DNA from: Viridibacterium sp035456105
Lineage (GTDB): Bacteria; Pseudomonadota; Gammaproteobacteria; Burkholderiales; Rhodocyclaceae
DNA: 64,000 nt
Direction: 5' to 3'
NCBI GenBank assembly: GCA_035456105.1
Contig: DATIDV010000017.1
Coordinates: 248,001-312,000 of the forward strand
Shown: piece after piece, positions 7,436-16,083 of the stretch
How positions within the stretch are numbered: position 1 is the stretch's first letter
How the letters are laid out: each line of letters opens with the position of its first letter
Notes under the pieces: generated by a model
What the model saw: only the letters and a program-made list of their open reading frames with translations
Told to the model about the DNA's origin: nothing
Database searches by the model: none
Position numbers and translations under genes: made by a program

Positions 7436-8038
7436 ATGAACTTTCTCGCCCATGTGTTCCTTGCCCGGCAAAGCGACGATGCGATGCTCGGCTCCCTGCT
7501 GGGTGACTTCTGCAAGCCGCATCAGGCCGGCGATTTCAATCTTGAGACGGCACGCGAAATCCACATCCACCGCAAGGTCGACGCCTTCACGGACAGTCAC
7601 CCGCTGGTGCTGGAGGCGAAGTCCCTGTTCGGCGTACAGACCCGCCGGTTTTCCGGCATCGCCCTGGATGTGTTTTACGACCATGTGCTGGCCAGGGCAT
7701 GGGACACCTACAGCGATCAGCCTTTCGACGCTTTCGTCGCGGACTTCTACCGCATGCTGATCGAGCGACGCGGCACGCTGCCCGAGCGCCTGGAGATCGC
7801 AGCGCGGTACATGACGGATCAGGACTGGCTTGGCAGCTACCGCGAATTCACGGGCGTGCAGATCGCGCTCGAGCGAATGTCGCGGAGGCTGTCGAAGCAC
7901 GGCGATCGGCTGGTCGCCTGCGTCGCCGATCTCGAAGAAAACTACGCCACACTCAGGGCGGGTTTTCACGACTTCTTTCCGCAGCTGCAAAGCTTCGCCG
8001 CAGACGAGAGAGCCCGCCACGTAAGTGCCGGGAGCTGA
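7436..8038 (+). CDS. ACP phosphodiesterase family protein (AcpH/DUF479)
   Basis: A 200-residue protein of the acyl-carrier-protein phosphodiesterase family, which removes phosphopantetheine from ACP. MNFLAHVFLA, GSLLGDFCK, HRKVDAFTDSHP and ALDVFYDHVLA are family signatures with the metal-binding His/Asp residues. I start at ATG 7436 because the longer frame lacks family similarity upstream. It lies 47 bases after nsrR; a functional link to NO metabolism is not apparent. Confidence 0.85.
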   Translation: MNFLAHVFLARQSDDAMLGSLLGDFCKPHQAGDFNLETAREIHIHRKVDAFTDSHPLVLEAKSLFGVQTRRFSGIALDVFYDHVLARAWDTYSDQPFDAFVADFYRMLIERRGTLPERLEIAARYMTDQDWLGSYREFTGVQIALERMSRRLSKHGDRLVACVADLEENYATLRAGFHDFFPQLQSFAADERARHVSAGS

Positions 8039-8067
8039 CGCGGGAGGCTGTATCGCCTCGTTGCGGA

Positions 8068-8081
8068 TTGATGAAAATCAA
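8068..8081 (+). promoter_or_regulatory. Perfect FNR/Anr box before the tandem UspA gene
   Basis: TTGATGAAAATCAA is an exact TTGAT-N4-ATCAA match, 65 nt before the UspA ATG. TCTAAT at 8101-8106 is a plausible -10. The same spacing occurs at 16070-16083 and 18634-18647. Confidence 0.8.
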
Positions 8082-8146
8082 GGCGCAGACACGTCCCGGA
8101 TCTAATCTCAAAGTCGGCTCACCAGACAATTCTGGAGGTGCGGGTT

Positions 8147-8977
8147 ATGACTTACGCAAGCATGATGGTGCATCTGGAGATCGGGCGCCCAAACGCAGCT
8201 CTCCTCGAAGTGGCTGGAAACCTCGCTGCGCGATTCCATTCGAACCTGACGGGCGTCGCGGCATCCCAGCTGGCCCAGCTCATCTACGGCAGCGAATACC
8301 TGCCGAACGATATCCTTCAGGAGCAACATGAGGCCGTCAGAAAAGGTCTGCAGTCGCTCGAAGCGGAGTTCCGCAACGCCCTCGGCAAGCATGCCGGCAA
8401 TCTGCAGTGGCGCGCGGCTGCCACGTACTCGTCTCCTACTGACTATTTCGCGCAGCAAGCGCGCATTGCAGACTTGTTCATCGTCGGCGCGGACCGCGAT
8501 GCCCCCCGTTTCGGCGCCTCGCGAGAGGTCGATATTGGCGCGCTGATCCTGCAGATCGGACGCCCCGTTCTCATCGTACCTGCAGGTGTGCATGCGCCCG
8601 GTTTTGATCATGTGATGCTCGCCTGGCGTGACGCACGCGAAGCGCGCCTCGCTGCCAGCCTGGCTCTGCCATTCCTGAAAGTCGCTAGAAAGGTGCATGT
8701 CGTTGAACTTGTGCACGACGACGACTTGACGGATGCGTATGCCAACCTGAAGGAGGTACGCTCCTGGCTGGGCATGCACGGCGTCATGACCGAGCCCATC
8801 GCCAGTGTCTCCAAGGGAAATGAAGCTGAAGAACTGAATGCGATTGCCGAGAAGTATCAGGTTGATCTGCTTGTTGCGGGCGCTTACGGCCATAGCCGTT
8901 TGCGTGAAGCCGTACTCGGCGGCGTGACACGTGACCTGCTCTTGCATCCGCAGCGCTGCACGCTTGTAGCGCACTGA
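8147..8977 (+). CDS. Universal stress protein, two UspA domains
   Basis: A 276-residue tandem UspA protein. The first domain spans about 1-145. The second carries the nucleotide-binding style end LLVAGAYGHSRLREAVLGGVT. The ATG at 8147 is preceded by GGAGG with 8-base spacing, preferred over the GTG at 8138. A perfect FNR box 65 nt upstream points to induction under oxygen limitation, common for Usp proteins of anaerobic regulons. A long hairpin follows it. Confidence 0.87.
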   Translation: MTYASMMVHLEIGRPNAALLEVAGNLAARFHSNLTGVAASQLAQLIYGSEYLPNDILQEQHEAVRKGLQSLEAEFRNALGKHAGNLQWRAAATYSSPTDYFAQQARIADLFIVGADRDAPRFGASREVDIGALILQIGRPVLIVPAGVHAPGFDHVMLAWRDAREARLAASLALPFLKVARKVHVVELVHDDDLTDAYANLKEVRSWLGMHGVMTEPIASVSKGNEAEELNAIAEKYQVDLLVAGAYGHSRLREAVLGGVTRDLLLHPQRCTLVAH

Positions 8978-9003
8978 CGAAACTCCATTGCATAGAGCCT
9001 TCT

Positions 9004-9060
9004 GATCAGGGCGTGTTCATGGCAGGCGGACGATCCGCCCGCTATGAACACGCCCTGATC
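9004..9060. repeat. Long near-perfect inverted repeat between uspA and nirK
   Basis: GATCAGGGCGTGTTCAT and its exact complement close a 57-base hairpin with inner arms GGCGGA and TCCGCC around CGA. There is no T-run after it on the plus strand. It could end the UspA transcript, act as a barrier before the nirK promoter, or be a mobile remnant. Confidence 0.7.
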
Positions 9061-9083
9061 ATGTTGCCTGTCCCGCGCAGCCG

Positions 9084-9097
9084 TTGACGATGATCAA
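9084..9097 (+). promoter_or_regulatory. FNR/Dnr box of the nirK promoter
   Basis: TTGACGATGATCAA matches the FNR consensus at nine of ten positions and ends 61 nt before the nirK ATG. It is a likely activation site for the Dnr-like or FNR-like regulator encoded nearby. Confidence 0.75.
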
Positions 9098-9102
9098 TGC
9101 TA

Positions 9103-9125
9103 AAGATGCCTCGTTCGTCCATCTT
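9103..9125 (+). promoter_or_regulatory. Candidate NsrR operator in the nirK promoter
   Basis: The outer arms AAGATGC and CATCTT are placed as in an 11-1-11 NsrR site; the inner bases depart from consensus. It lies where the -10 region is expected downstream of the FNR box, suggesting repression in the absence of NO. Confidence 0.5.
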
Positions 9126-9158
9126 TAACACACAGGATCAAAACACGGAGACAACAAC

Positions 9159-10187
9159 ATGAAGACCTTGTACATCGCCAGCCTTGCTCTTGGCATGAGT
9201 ATCGCCTCAGCCAGCGTCCTCGCGCAGAGCGCTGCAAACACCCCGGCTGACACCCTGCCCGTCGAACAGGCCGTGCGACTCGCACCGCCGCTGGTGCCGC
9301 CCCCCATCACCCGCAAGACACCGGCACGCGTCGTGGTCGACATGACGGTTGAAGAGGTCGAACGCGAAATTGCGCCGGGCACGCGCTATGTGTTCTGGAC
9401 CTTCAGCGGCACCGTCCCCGGCCAGATGATTCGTGCCCGCGTCGGTGACACGGTGGAAATTCAGCTGCGCAATCTGGCGGGCAACAAGCTGCCGCACAAC
9501 ATCGACCTGCACGCCGTGAGTGGCCCTGGCGGCGGCGCGGCGCAGACCCTGATCGCCCCCGGCAACAAGGCCGTGTTCACGTTCAAGGCGCTCAACCCGG
9601 GTCTCTACGTCTATCACTGTGCGACCGCACCGGTTGCCATGCATGTTGCCAATGGCATGTACGGCATGATCCTCATCGAACCCGAAGAAGGTCTCGCCAA
9701 GGTTGATCATGAGTACTACATCATGCAGGGCGATTTCTACACGCCGGGTGCCTACCGTGCTGGCGGCCGCCAGGCCTTCGATGCGCAGAAAGCCATCGAC
9801 GAGAAGCCCAGCTACGTCCTCTTCAACGGCGCGGATGGCGCACTCACCGGCAAGAACGCCCTGACCGCAAAAACAGACGAGAAGGTGCGCCTGTTCTATG
9901 GCGTCGGCGGCCCTAACCTCACCTCGAGCTTCCACATCATCGGCGCGATCTTCGACAAGGTGTACTTCGAAGGCGGCACGCACTTCCAGGAGCAGGTGCA
10001 GACCACGCTGGTGCCTGCAGGCGGTTCCGCCATCGTCGAGTTCACGACGAAGGTGCCGGGCAATCTGACGCTGGTGGATCACTCCTTGTCGCGGGCCTTC
10101 AACAAGGGCGCGGTCGGCATCATGACGGTCAGTGGCGCCGACAAGCCCGAGATCTATGGCAAGGGCGTGCTCAGCAAGTTGCCCTGA
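9159..10187 (+). CDS. nirK: Copper-containing nitrite reductase NirK
   Basis: Reduces nitrite to NO in the periplasm. The 342-residue protein has a signal peptide (cut near LAQSA, about residue 23) and two cupredoxin domains. Type 1 copper ligands are H113, C154, H162 and M167. Type 2 ligands are H118, H153 and H308. Catalytic D116 and H259 are present, so the enzyme looks intact. It is followed by cytochrome c, nirV and SCO genes. An FNR-type box and an NsrR-like operator precede it. Confidence 0.96.
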   Translation: MKTLYIASLALGMSIASASVLAQSAANTPADTLPVEQAVRLAPPLVPPPITRKTPARVVVDMTVEEVEREIAPGTRYVFWTFSGTVPGQMIRARVGDTVEIQLRNLAGNKLPHNIDLHAVSGPGGGAAQTLIAPGNKAVFTFKALNPGLYVYHCATAPVAMHVANGMYGMILIEPEEGLAKVDHEYYIMQGDFYTPGAYRAGGRQAFDAQKAIDEKPSYVLFNGADGALTGKNALTAKTDEKVRLFYGVGGPNLTSSFHIIGAIFDKVYFEGGTHFQEQVQTTLVPAGGSAIVEFTTKVPGNLTLVDHSLSRAFNKGAVGIMTVSGADKPEIYGKGVLSKLP

Positions 10188-10242
10188 TCCATCCGGTCCG
10201 CTTGATCTGTAGCCCCGTCATCTACCCGCCAAGGCCAATATC

Positions 10243-10641
10243 ATGAAAATCCGCTTCCTCGGCACGCTCGTCGGCGCTGCCATCGTCCTCGCCGTATCCG
10301 GCGCAGCGTCTGCCGCGAACGAAGTCGGCCAGTCGCACTTCGAGCGCGTCTGTGCAGCCTGTCACCTGCCCACTGGCGAGGGCGTGCCCGGGGTATTTCC
10401 ACCCCTGAAGCAGTCCGACTACTTCAAGAAGGCTACGCCTGCGCAACTGGTGAAGCTGCTCAACAACGGGCTCACCGGCGAGGTCACGGTCAACGGCCAG
10501 AGGTTCAACTCGGTCATGCCACCGCAGACCCTCAGCGATGAGGAAACGGCCGCTATTCTCAACTACGTCAGCGCCGGGCTCAACGGTGGCAAGGCGAGCT
10601 GGACACCTGAACAGGTCAAGCGCCTGCGCGCTGCGAAGTAG
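10243..10641 (+). CDS. Periplasmic class I cytochrome c
   Basis: A 132-residue monoheme cytochrome with an N-terminal signal peptide ending near ASAAN. The heme motif CAACH is at 37-41 and the likely axial Met is M92 in SVMPPQ. Its position between nirK and nirV suggests it donates electrons to NirK. It is 55 bases after nirK and probably co-transcribed. Confidence 0.88.
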   Translation: MKIRFLGTLVGAAIVLAVSGAASAANEVGQSHFERVCAACHLPTGEGVPGVFPPLKQSDYFKKATPAQLVKLLNNGLTGEVTVNGQRFNSVMPPQTLSDEETAAILNYVSAGLNGGKASWTPEQVKRLRAAK

Positions 10642-10669
10642 ATAGGCGACACACACCCGGCACGCCATC

Positions 10670-11482
10670 ATGCAGACGCGACGCATCATTGGTATGGGCA
10701 AACTCATGACGCACGCAGTCTGCTGCGTGCTGCTCATGTCGCTGGCTTCTGTGACCACTGCCGCGCCGCGCCATGCACCGCGTGTGTCCTATGCCGCCAT
10801 CCCCGGCGGTAGCTTCCGCACGGCGCTGCCCATTGATGGCCCCACGGTCAGCGTCGCGCCCTTTCGCCTACGTTCCCAGCCGGTCAGCAATCGCGAGTTC
10901 GCGGCCTTCATCAACAGCCATGCGGAATGGCAACGCGGCAAGGTGCCCAGCCTGTTTGCCGATGAGCGCTACCTCACGGGCTGGTCAGCGGGTGGCGAAC
11001 GTGCTGCACCCGACCCCGAAGCGCCGGTCACCTCGATCAGCTGGTTCGCCGCGAGTGCCTATTGCGCCAGCGAGGGCGCGCGCCTGCCGACCTGGTACGA
11101 ATGGGAGTTCGTTGCCGCCGCAGACAGCACACGCCGCGATGCACGCAACGATCCGGTGTGGCGCGAGGAGATCATCAGCTGGTACGAGAAGCCCGCCAAT
11201 ATGAGCGTGCCGGCAATGAGCTGGGGCAAGCCGAATGCCTACGGCGTGCACAACATGCACCGCCTGATCTGGGAATGGGTCGAGGACTTCAATGGCCTGT
11301 TCGTCACCGTCGACAGCCGCAACCAGGGCGAGCAGAAGTTGCTCGAGACCTGCGGCGCGGCGGCGCTGTCGCTTGGCGACCGCGAAAACTATGCAATCCT
11401 CATGCGCGTGGCCTTGCTCTCGGCCCTCAGCGCGCGTGACAACCTCGAAAGCGTCGGCTTCCGCTGCGCGCGCGATCACTGA
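10670..11482 (+). CDS. nirV: NirV, formylglycine-generating-enzyme-like protein
   Basis: A 270-residue exported protein of the SUMF1/FGE-sulfatase fold, regularly encoded next to nirK. Family-like segments are IPGGSFR, PVSNREFAAFI, PVTSISWFAASAYC and LPTWYEWEFVAA. A signal peptide precedes APRHAPR. The precise role of NirV is unproven; it may assist NirK maturation. It lies 28 bases after the cytochrome gene. Confidence 0.85.
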   Translation: MQTRRIIGMGKLMTHAVCCVLLMSLASVTTAAPRHAPRVSYAAIPGGSFRTALPIDGPTVSVAPFRLRSQPVSNREFAAFINSHAEWQRGKVPSLFADERYLTGWSAGGERAAPDPEAPVTSISWFAASAYCASEGARLPTWYEWEFVAAADSTRRDARNDPVWREEIISWYEKPANMSVPAMSWGKPNAYGVHNMHRLIWEWVEDFNGLFVTVDSRNQGEQKLLETCGAAALSLGDRENYAILMRVALLSALSARDNLESVGFRCARDH

Positions 11483-11520
11483 AGCGAATCACTAAACCGA
11501 ATCAGCCCAGGAGCCACACC

Positions 11521-12132
11521 ATGCGCATATTTCTGTTCCTCACAAGCCTCTTCGTCAACTTCTTCATGCTTGCCAGTGCTGTGCAGGCACACGACCACGC
11601 GGCCATGCTCGCCATGCAAAACGAGAGCACGCTGCCCGGCGAATCCCTGCACCGCCTTGCCTTCCCGTTGACTGACCAGCAAGGCAAGTCATTCCATCTG
11701 GCCGATGAGCATGGCCCGGCCACCATCGTCACCATGTTCTATGGCGATTGCCAGATCGCCTGCCCGATCGCCATCGAGAACGTCAAACGCACCATCGATG
11801 CCTTGCCCGTGGCCCAGCGCAAACAGGTGCGCGCGCTGATGATCAGTCTCAACCCCGGTGTCGATACCGCAGCCTCGCTGGCGAAGCTTGCCAAGCTGCA
11901 CGAGCTCTCGCCCAGCCAGTTCCGCCTGGCCGTCGCCGCCAACGACACGCAGACGCGCCAGCTCGCCGCTTCGCTGGGCATCAAGTATCGCCGTGCCGCC
12001 AATGGTGAGATCAATCACAGCACGCGCTTCGTCGCAGTCGATTCGCATGGCCTGATCGTTGGCAGCAGCGAACAACTCAGCGTCGAACCCGATCCGAAGC
12101 TGCTGGCCGCGATCGCGCAGACCTTGCCCTGA
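11521..12132 (+). CDS. SCO1/SenC-family copper chaperone
   Basis: A 203-residue exported thioredoxin-fold protein. The copper-binding CxxxC is C77-QIA-C81, and a His in INHSTRF is the likely third ligand. SCO proteins deliver copper or act as thiol reductants. Placement after nirK-nirV suggests copper loading of NirK rather than of cytochrome oxidase. The signal peptide ends near VQAHD. Confidence 0.87.
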   Translation: MRIFLFLTSLFVNFFMLASAVQAHDHAAMLAMQNESTLPGESLHRLAFPLTDQQGKSFHLADEHGPATIVTMFYGDCQIACPIAIENVKRTIDALPVAQRKQVRALMISLNPGVDTAASLAKLAKLHELSPSQFRLAVAANDTQTRQLAASLGIKYRRAANGEINHSTRFVAVDSHGLIVGSSEQLSVEPDPKLLAAIAQTLP

Positions 12133-12171
12133 GTCAGGGCAACACGCCGCGCCGACACATCACGTCATTCG

Positions 12172-12185
12172 TTGATCCGCGACAA
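12172..12185 (+). promoter_or_regulatory. Weak FNR-like site before ubiU
   Basis: TTGATCCGCGACAA has a perfect left half and a right half with two mismatches, 35 nt before the ubiU ATG. This is only suggestive. Confidence 0.3.
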
Positions 12186-12220
12186 AACCCTGTTGCCGCC
12201 TCGCGCTTAGCCTCGACCAG

Positions 12221-13261
12221 ATGAAGCCCGTCAATACCCACACGCCCAACATCGAGCTGATTGCGCCTGCAGGCAGCTTTGCCGCCCTCAAAGCGGCACT
12301 GACTGCCGGTGCCGACGCGGTCTACCTCGGACTGCAGAATTCCACCAATGCGCGCAATTTTTCGGGGCTGAATTTCAGCTCCGAGCAAATCGTGCAGGGC
12401 GTGGAGTTTGCGCATCGCCTCGGGCGAAAAGTGCTTTTCGCCATCAACACCTTTCCGCAGGCCGGGCGCTCCTCTGAATGGCGCGCCGCCATCGACGTCG
12501 CGCATGACGTCGGTGCCGATGCGGTCATCCTCGCCGATCCCGGTCTGCTCGCCTATGCCAGCGATCGCTACCCCGAGTTGCGGCTGCATCTGTCGGTGCA
12601 GGCCTCGGCCACGCACGCCGACGCCATCGAATTCATGCGCGAACAGTTCGGCATCCGCCGCGCCGTATTGCCACGCGTGCTGACCCTCAGCGAGATCGGC
12701 CGGCTGATCGAGAAGACCTCCGTCGAGATCGAAGTGTTCGGCTTCGGCAGCCTGTGCGTGATGGCCGAAGGACGCTGCCTGCTTTCGTCCTACGCCACCG
12801 GCGACTCGCCCAATAACAAGGGCGTCTGCTCGCCGGCACACGCCGTGCGCTGGTATGACGATGGCAACACGCTTGAAGCGCGCCTCAACGGCATCCTGAT
12901 CGATCGTTACGAAGCGGGCGAGCACGCGGCGTATCCGACGCTGTGCAAGGGCCGTTTCGAGGTCATCGATGGCGACGGCGAGCATGTGGCCGATCACGCG
13001 CTCGAAGAGCCCACCAGCCTCAACGCCATGAGCCTGCTGCCACGCCTGCTGGAAATGGGCGTCTCGGCCTTGAAGATCGAGGGCCGTCAGCGCAGCCCGG
13101 CCTATGTCAGCCAGGTCACTGCCACGCTGCGTGCTGCGCTCGACAGTCTGCATGCCGACCCTGCGCGTTTCTCGGCGCGGCCGGAATGGCAATCTGCCCT
13201 CGCGCGCCACGCCGAAGGCTCGCAGGTCACGCAGGGCGCTTTCGACCGGCCATGGAAATGA
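12221..13261 (+). CDS. ubiU: UbiU, O2-independent ubiquinone hydroxylation subunit (U32 family)
   Basis: A 346-residue U32-peptidase-family protein. UbiU with UbiV and UbiT hydroxylates ubiquinone precursors without oxygen, using prephenate as donor. The iron-sulfur ligands are visible: two Cys in GSLCVMAEGRCLL, one in NKGVCSPAH, and a fourth in TLCKGRF. IELIAPAGSFAALKAAL is the conserved start. It lies just after the nir cluster, fitting anaerobic respiration, and is followed 14 bases later by ubiV. Confidence 0.92.
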   Translation: MKPVNTHTPNIELIAPAGSFAALKAALTAGADAVYLGLQNSTNARNFSGLNFSSEQIVQGVEFAHRLGRKVLFAINTFPQAGRSSEWRAAIDVAHDVGADAVILADPGLLAYASDRYPELRLHLSVQASATHADAIEFMREQFGIRRAVLPRVLTLSEIGRLIEKTSVEIEVFGFGSLCVMAEGRCLLSSYATGDSPNNKGVCSPAHAVRWYDDGNTLEARLNGILIDRYEAGEHAAYPTLCKGRFEVIDGDGEHVADHALEEPTSLNAMSLLPRLLEMGVSALKIEGRQRSPAYVSQVTATLRAALDSLHADPARFSARPEWQSALARHAEGSQVTQGAFDRPWK

Positions 13262-13275
13262 CAGGGACAAGAACC

Positions 13276-14202
13276 ATGGAAACGCTATCCGCATCCCCGT
13301 CCCCGTCCCCGTCCCCGTCCAGCTCCTACCGCATCGCGGTCGGCCCGCTGCTTTACTACTGGTCGCGGCAGGACACTTTCGATTTCTACGCGGCACTGGC
13401 CACCTCGCCCGCCGACATCATCTATCTCGGCGAGACCGTGTGCAGCCGCCGTCACCTGCTGCGCAGCGCCGACTGGCTGGATATCGCCACCATGCTGCGC
13501 GATGCGGGCAAACACGTCGTGCTGTCCACCCGCACGCTGATCGAGACCACGCCGGAAGCCAACGCGATGCGCGCGCTGTGCGAGCAGGAGCGTTTTCCCG
13601 TCGAGGCGGGCGAAACCGGTGCCGTGGCTGCACGCAAGGGCGAGCCCTTCGTCGCCGGCCCGCATCTGAACGCCTACAACGGCGACACCCTGCGCTGGTT
13701 GCACAAGCAGGGCGCGATGCGTTACGTCGCACCGCTGGAGATGGATCGCGACGCGCTGCAAGCGCTCATCGCCGAGACGCCGCCGGCCATGGAGGTCGAG
13801 GTAATGGTGTGGGGGCGCATGCCATTGGCGTTCTCCGCGCGCTGCTTCACGGCACGCCATTTCCGCCTGAACAAGGACGACTGCCAGTTCCGCTGCAGCG
13901 AGCATCCGGACGGGCTCGATCTGCGCACGCGCGACTCGCAGGACTTCCTCACCATCAACGGCATACAGACACAATCCGCAGCCTGCCTGGATCTGATCGA
14001 GGAAGTCCCCGCGCTGGTGAAGATGGGCGTCGACGTACTGCGCGTCAGCCCGCAATCGCGTGGCACGCTGGAGGCCATCGGCGCGCTCGACGCCTTGCGC
14101 GACGGCGCGCCCTCGACTGCAGTTCCGCTGCCGGCCGGCATGGCGCGATGCAACGGCTACTGGCATGGCCGCGCGGGCATCGATTTCGTGGAGTGCATGT
14201 GA
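13276..14202 (+). CDS. ubiV: UbiV, O2-independent ubiquinone hydroxylation subunit (U32 family)
   Basis: A 308-residue U32-family partner of UbiU. Iron-sulfur ligands appear as Cys in GETVCSRRHLL and three in SARCFTARHFRLNKDDC and QFRC. I start at ATG 13276, close after ubiU; upstream in-frame sequence is the shadow of ubiU. The N-terminus has an odd Ser-Pro repeat encoded by TCCCCG units (13294-13320). Its stop overlaps the ubiT start (GTGA). Confidence 0.9.
   Translation: METLSASPSPSPSPSSSYRIAVGPLLYYWSRQDTFDFYAALATSPADIIYLGETVCSRRHLLRSADWLDIATMLRDAGKHVVLSTRTLIETTPEANAMRALCEQERFPVEAGETGAVAARKGEPFVAGPHLNAYNGDTLRWLHKQGAMRYVAPLEMDRDALQALIAETPPAMEVEVMVWGRMPLAFSARCFTARHFRLNKDDCQFRCSEHPDGLDLRTRDSQDFLTINGIQTQSAACLDLIEEVPALVKMGVDVLRVSPQSRGTLEAIGALDALRDGAPSTAVPLPAGMARCNGYWHGRAGIDFVECM
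13294..13320 (+). repeat. Hexanucleotide tandem repeat inside ubiV
   Basis: Four and a half TCCCCG units encode alternating Ser-Pro at residues 7-14 of UbiV. Copy-number change would not shift the frame. Confidence 0.85.
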
Positions 14203-14642
14203 ACGACGTAAAACCACGCGCGGCAGCAAACACGCTGTCGCCACTCGCGAGCATCGGACGCCGCCTGCCGACCAGCTTCGTCTCCGCACATCTGGTCGCA
14301 GCACTCGAATTCGCACGCCACATGCAGTGGCTGCAACCACCCGCGCAACTCGATGGCCGCAGCTTTGGCATCCGCATCGAAGACCTGGGCCTGCGCTGCT
14401 GCTTCACCTGTCGGCAAGGCCGCTTCCGTTTGCAGTGGCACGCCAATGGCAGGGACGCGAAAATGGATCTGGAACTCGGTGCGACACTTGTCGACTTTGC
14501 CTCGCTGGCGCGCGGCAGTGTGGACGCTGACACGCTGTTCTTCCAGCGCCGCCTGCGGATCTCGGGCGACACCGACCTCGGTCTGATCGTGAAGAACTGG
14601 CTCGACGCCACCGAGCGTCCGGCCTGGTTGAAGGGCGCGTAG
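14199..14642 (+). CDS. ubiT: UbiT, SCP2-domain lipid-binding partner of UbiUV
   Basis: A 147-residue SCP2-like protein of the O2-independent ubiquinone pathway, thought to bind the quinone intermediates. It starts with GTG at 14199, overlapping the ubiV stop by 4 bases, so the two are translationally coupled. RISGDTDLGLIVKNWLD near the C-terminus is characteristic. The order ubiU-ubiV-ubiT is complete. Confidence 0.88.
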   Translation: MNDVKPRAAANTLSPLASIGRRLPTSFVSAHLVAALEFARHMQWLQPPAQLDGRSFGIRIEDLGLRCCFTCRQGRFRLQWHANGRDAKMDLELGATLVDFASLARGSVDADTLFFQRRLRISGDTDLGLIVKNWLDATERPAWLKGA

Positions 14643-14761
14643 GCTGGACAAGGCCGCAGGCCGTCATCGGGGGATAGGCTAGCTCGCGCTGACTCAAGGA
14701 GTCCACGCGTCGGATTGCGCTGCGCTCATCCAGGCTGCGCACGGTCGACCGCGCAACAGGT

Positions 14762-14820
14762 GTAGCCCGGATGCGGGACCGAGGCGCCGTAATCCGGCGC
14801 TGCCCGCATGGAGCGAACGC
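14762..14820. repeat. REP-like element, GTAGCCCGGATG family
   Basis: It begins GTAGCCCGGATGCGGG, with an imperfect palindrome around GCGCCGTAATCCGGCGC and CCCGCATGG. It has the GTAG-plus-hairpin design of the other REP families but a different stem. It fills most of the gap between ubiT and the Dnr-like gene. Confidence 0.65.
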
Positions 14821-14826
14821 CCCTCC

Positions 14827-15504
14827 TTAATTTACGAACTGTTGCTGCTGCAAGTCTTCCAGCTTGTGAATCGTCACGTTGCGTCCCTGCACCGAAATCA
14901 AGCCCGCGCTCGAGAGTTGATGCAGCAGACGTGACAGCGTCTCGGGCGACAAGCCCAGCTTCGACGCGACCATGCCTTTGGAATACGGGAAGCGCACACA
15001 CGCCCCGTCGCGTGGCTGCCTGAGGAGAAAGCACACCAGACGCTGGGCGGCACTCTGCAGGTTCACCGCTTCGATATCTTCCACCAGCGTGTCCACGCGT
15101 CGTGCAAGATTCATCAGCATGTAGCGGGACAAGGTCGGATCCTTCTCCAGTGCGGCGTAGATTTCCTCACGCTCCATGCAAACAAGCACGCTGTCTTCGA
15201 GCGCCTGGGCGTCGACCCTGTAGGGGCGTTCGAGGAACATGCCGGACTCGCCGAACACCTGACCGGGCCCGAAAAATTCCAGTACTTTCTCGCTGCCGCC
15301 GGGCGAAGGAATGGACAGCTTGATGTGTCCGCTCGCCACCACATACAGTCCGGCTGGAATGTCGCCACGGCGAAACACGAAACGGTGTTTCGGCACCTGC
15401 AGCTCATGCCCTGTCCGAGCGATCGGCCCGCGACGCGCCACATCGAGGGCACCGAAGACCGGCGTGTCCGCCAGCAAGGCATCTACATTCAGTTTGCAAG
15501 ACAT
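14827..15504 (-). CDS. Crp/Fnr-family regulator without cluster cysteines, Dnr-like
   Basis: A 225-residue Crp/Fnr regulator with an N-terminal cyclic-nucleotide-type beta-roll and a C-terminal helix-turn-helix (VASKLGLSPETLSRLLHQL). The ETLSR recognition helix should read TTGAT half-sites. Unlike FNR, the N-terminus has no Cys cluster, so it resembles Dnr/NnrR, heme-based NO sensors of denitrifiers. I start at ATG 15504 (MSCKLNVDALL), which aligns with the family. It is near nirK and ubiUVT, likely targets. Confidence 0.8.
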   Translation of the reverse strand: MSCKLNVDALLADTPVFGALDVARRGPIARTGHELQVPKHRFVFRRGDIPAGLYVVASGHIKLSIPSPGGSEKVLEFFGPGQVFGESGMFLERPYRVDAQALEDSVLVCMEREEIYAALEKDPTLSRYMLMNLARRVDTLVEDIEAVNLQSAAQRLVCFLLRQPRDGACVRFPYSKGMVASKLGLSPETLSRLLHQLSSAGLISVQGRNVTIHKLEDLQQQQFVN

Positions 15505-15767
15505 TGGTTCGCGCTCCAGCGAAAGCCCGAAACTTGCGCTACGCATCTGAACTACAGCGTTGCGCCTTCGGGCGTTGGTCTGACGCCTCGCCGTCATGTG
15601 GCTGACGAACGTGACTGTTGTGGCATTCAGTCTTGCACTGCATGCCAGGTAACTTTATGAGCCAGATCAAGAAGTGCGCATTCGCCGGCGCGCAGCGTCA
15701 AGCATTGCTCGTAAGCCTGCCTTGTGCGTTCTGCCTGTGCGTAGAGACCCGGATGTGGGCGATGGAA

Positions 15768-16004
15768 CTAGCCGCGCCCACCCGTCGTGCTCACGCCGGG
15801 AATGACGGATTTGACGCTGTCTTCGCCCTGCTCAGAATCACCCTCGCGGGTCCATTCAAACCAGTCGTCCCCGAACATCTCGACCGGATGCTGGGTGCGA
15901 TCCGAACCGTTGCCGCAGGCGAGATTGTCCTTCGAGCAATATTTGTCGCAGCCCCAGCAATTGCGCTCGGGGTGTGCCGGGTGAAGTGGAAATTTTTTGG
16001 CCAT
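15768..16004 (-). CDS. DUF3079 protein
   Basis: A 78-residue protein. MAKKFPLHPAHPERNCWGCDKYC and ACGNGSDRTQHPVEMFGDDW identify DUF3079; the four Cys suggest a metal centre. I chose ATG 16004 because GGAAGG lies 8 bases upstream. A perfect FNR box 65 nt upstream of the start indicates anaerobic expression. Function is unknown. Confidence 0.85.
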   Translation of the reverse strand: MAKKFPLHPAHPERNCWGCDKYCSKDNLACGNGSDRTQHPVEMFGDDWFEWTREGDSEQGEDSVKSVIPGVSTTGGRG

Positions 16005-16069
16005 CTCGGCCACCTTCCTGCATGGTCATGCCTGATGGCAAAGTTTCCCATGTCGTGACGCGACGTTTC

Positions 16070-16083
16070 TTGATGCGCATCAA
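16070..16083 (-). promoter_or_regulatory. Perfect FNR/Anr box before the DUF3079 gene
   Basis: TTGATGCGCATCAA is an exact match and fully palindromic, 65 nt before the start codon at 16004. Confidence 0.8.

Noticed and set aside
13294..13320. Phase-variable repeat in ubiV
   Set aside because: The unit is six bases, so length changes keep the reading frame.
12134..13396. Minus-strand open frame opposite ubiU
   Set aside because: It mirrors the strongly supported ubiU in the opposite strand, and has no recognisable domain or ribosome site.
13104..14198. Plus-strand extension of the ubiT frame
   Set aside because: The upstream part is an Arg-rich shadow of ubiU/ubiV; the SCP2 domain starts at GTG 14199, coupled to the ubiV stop.
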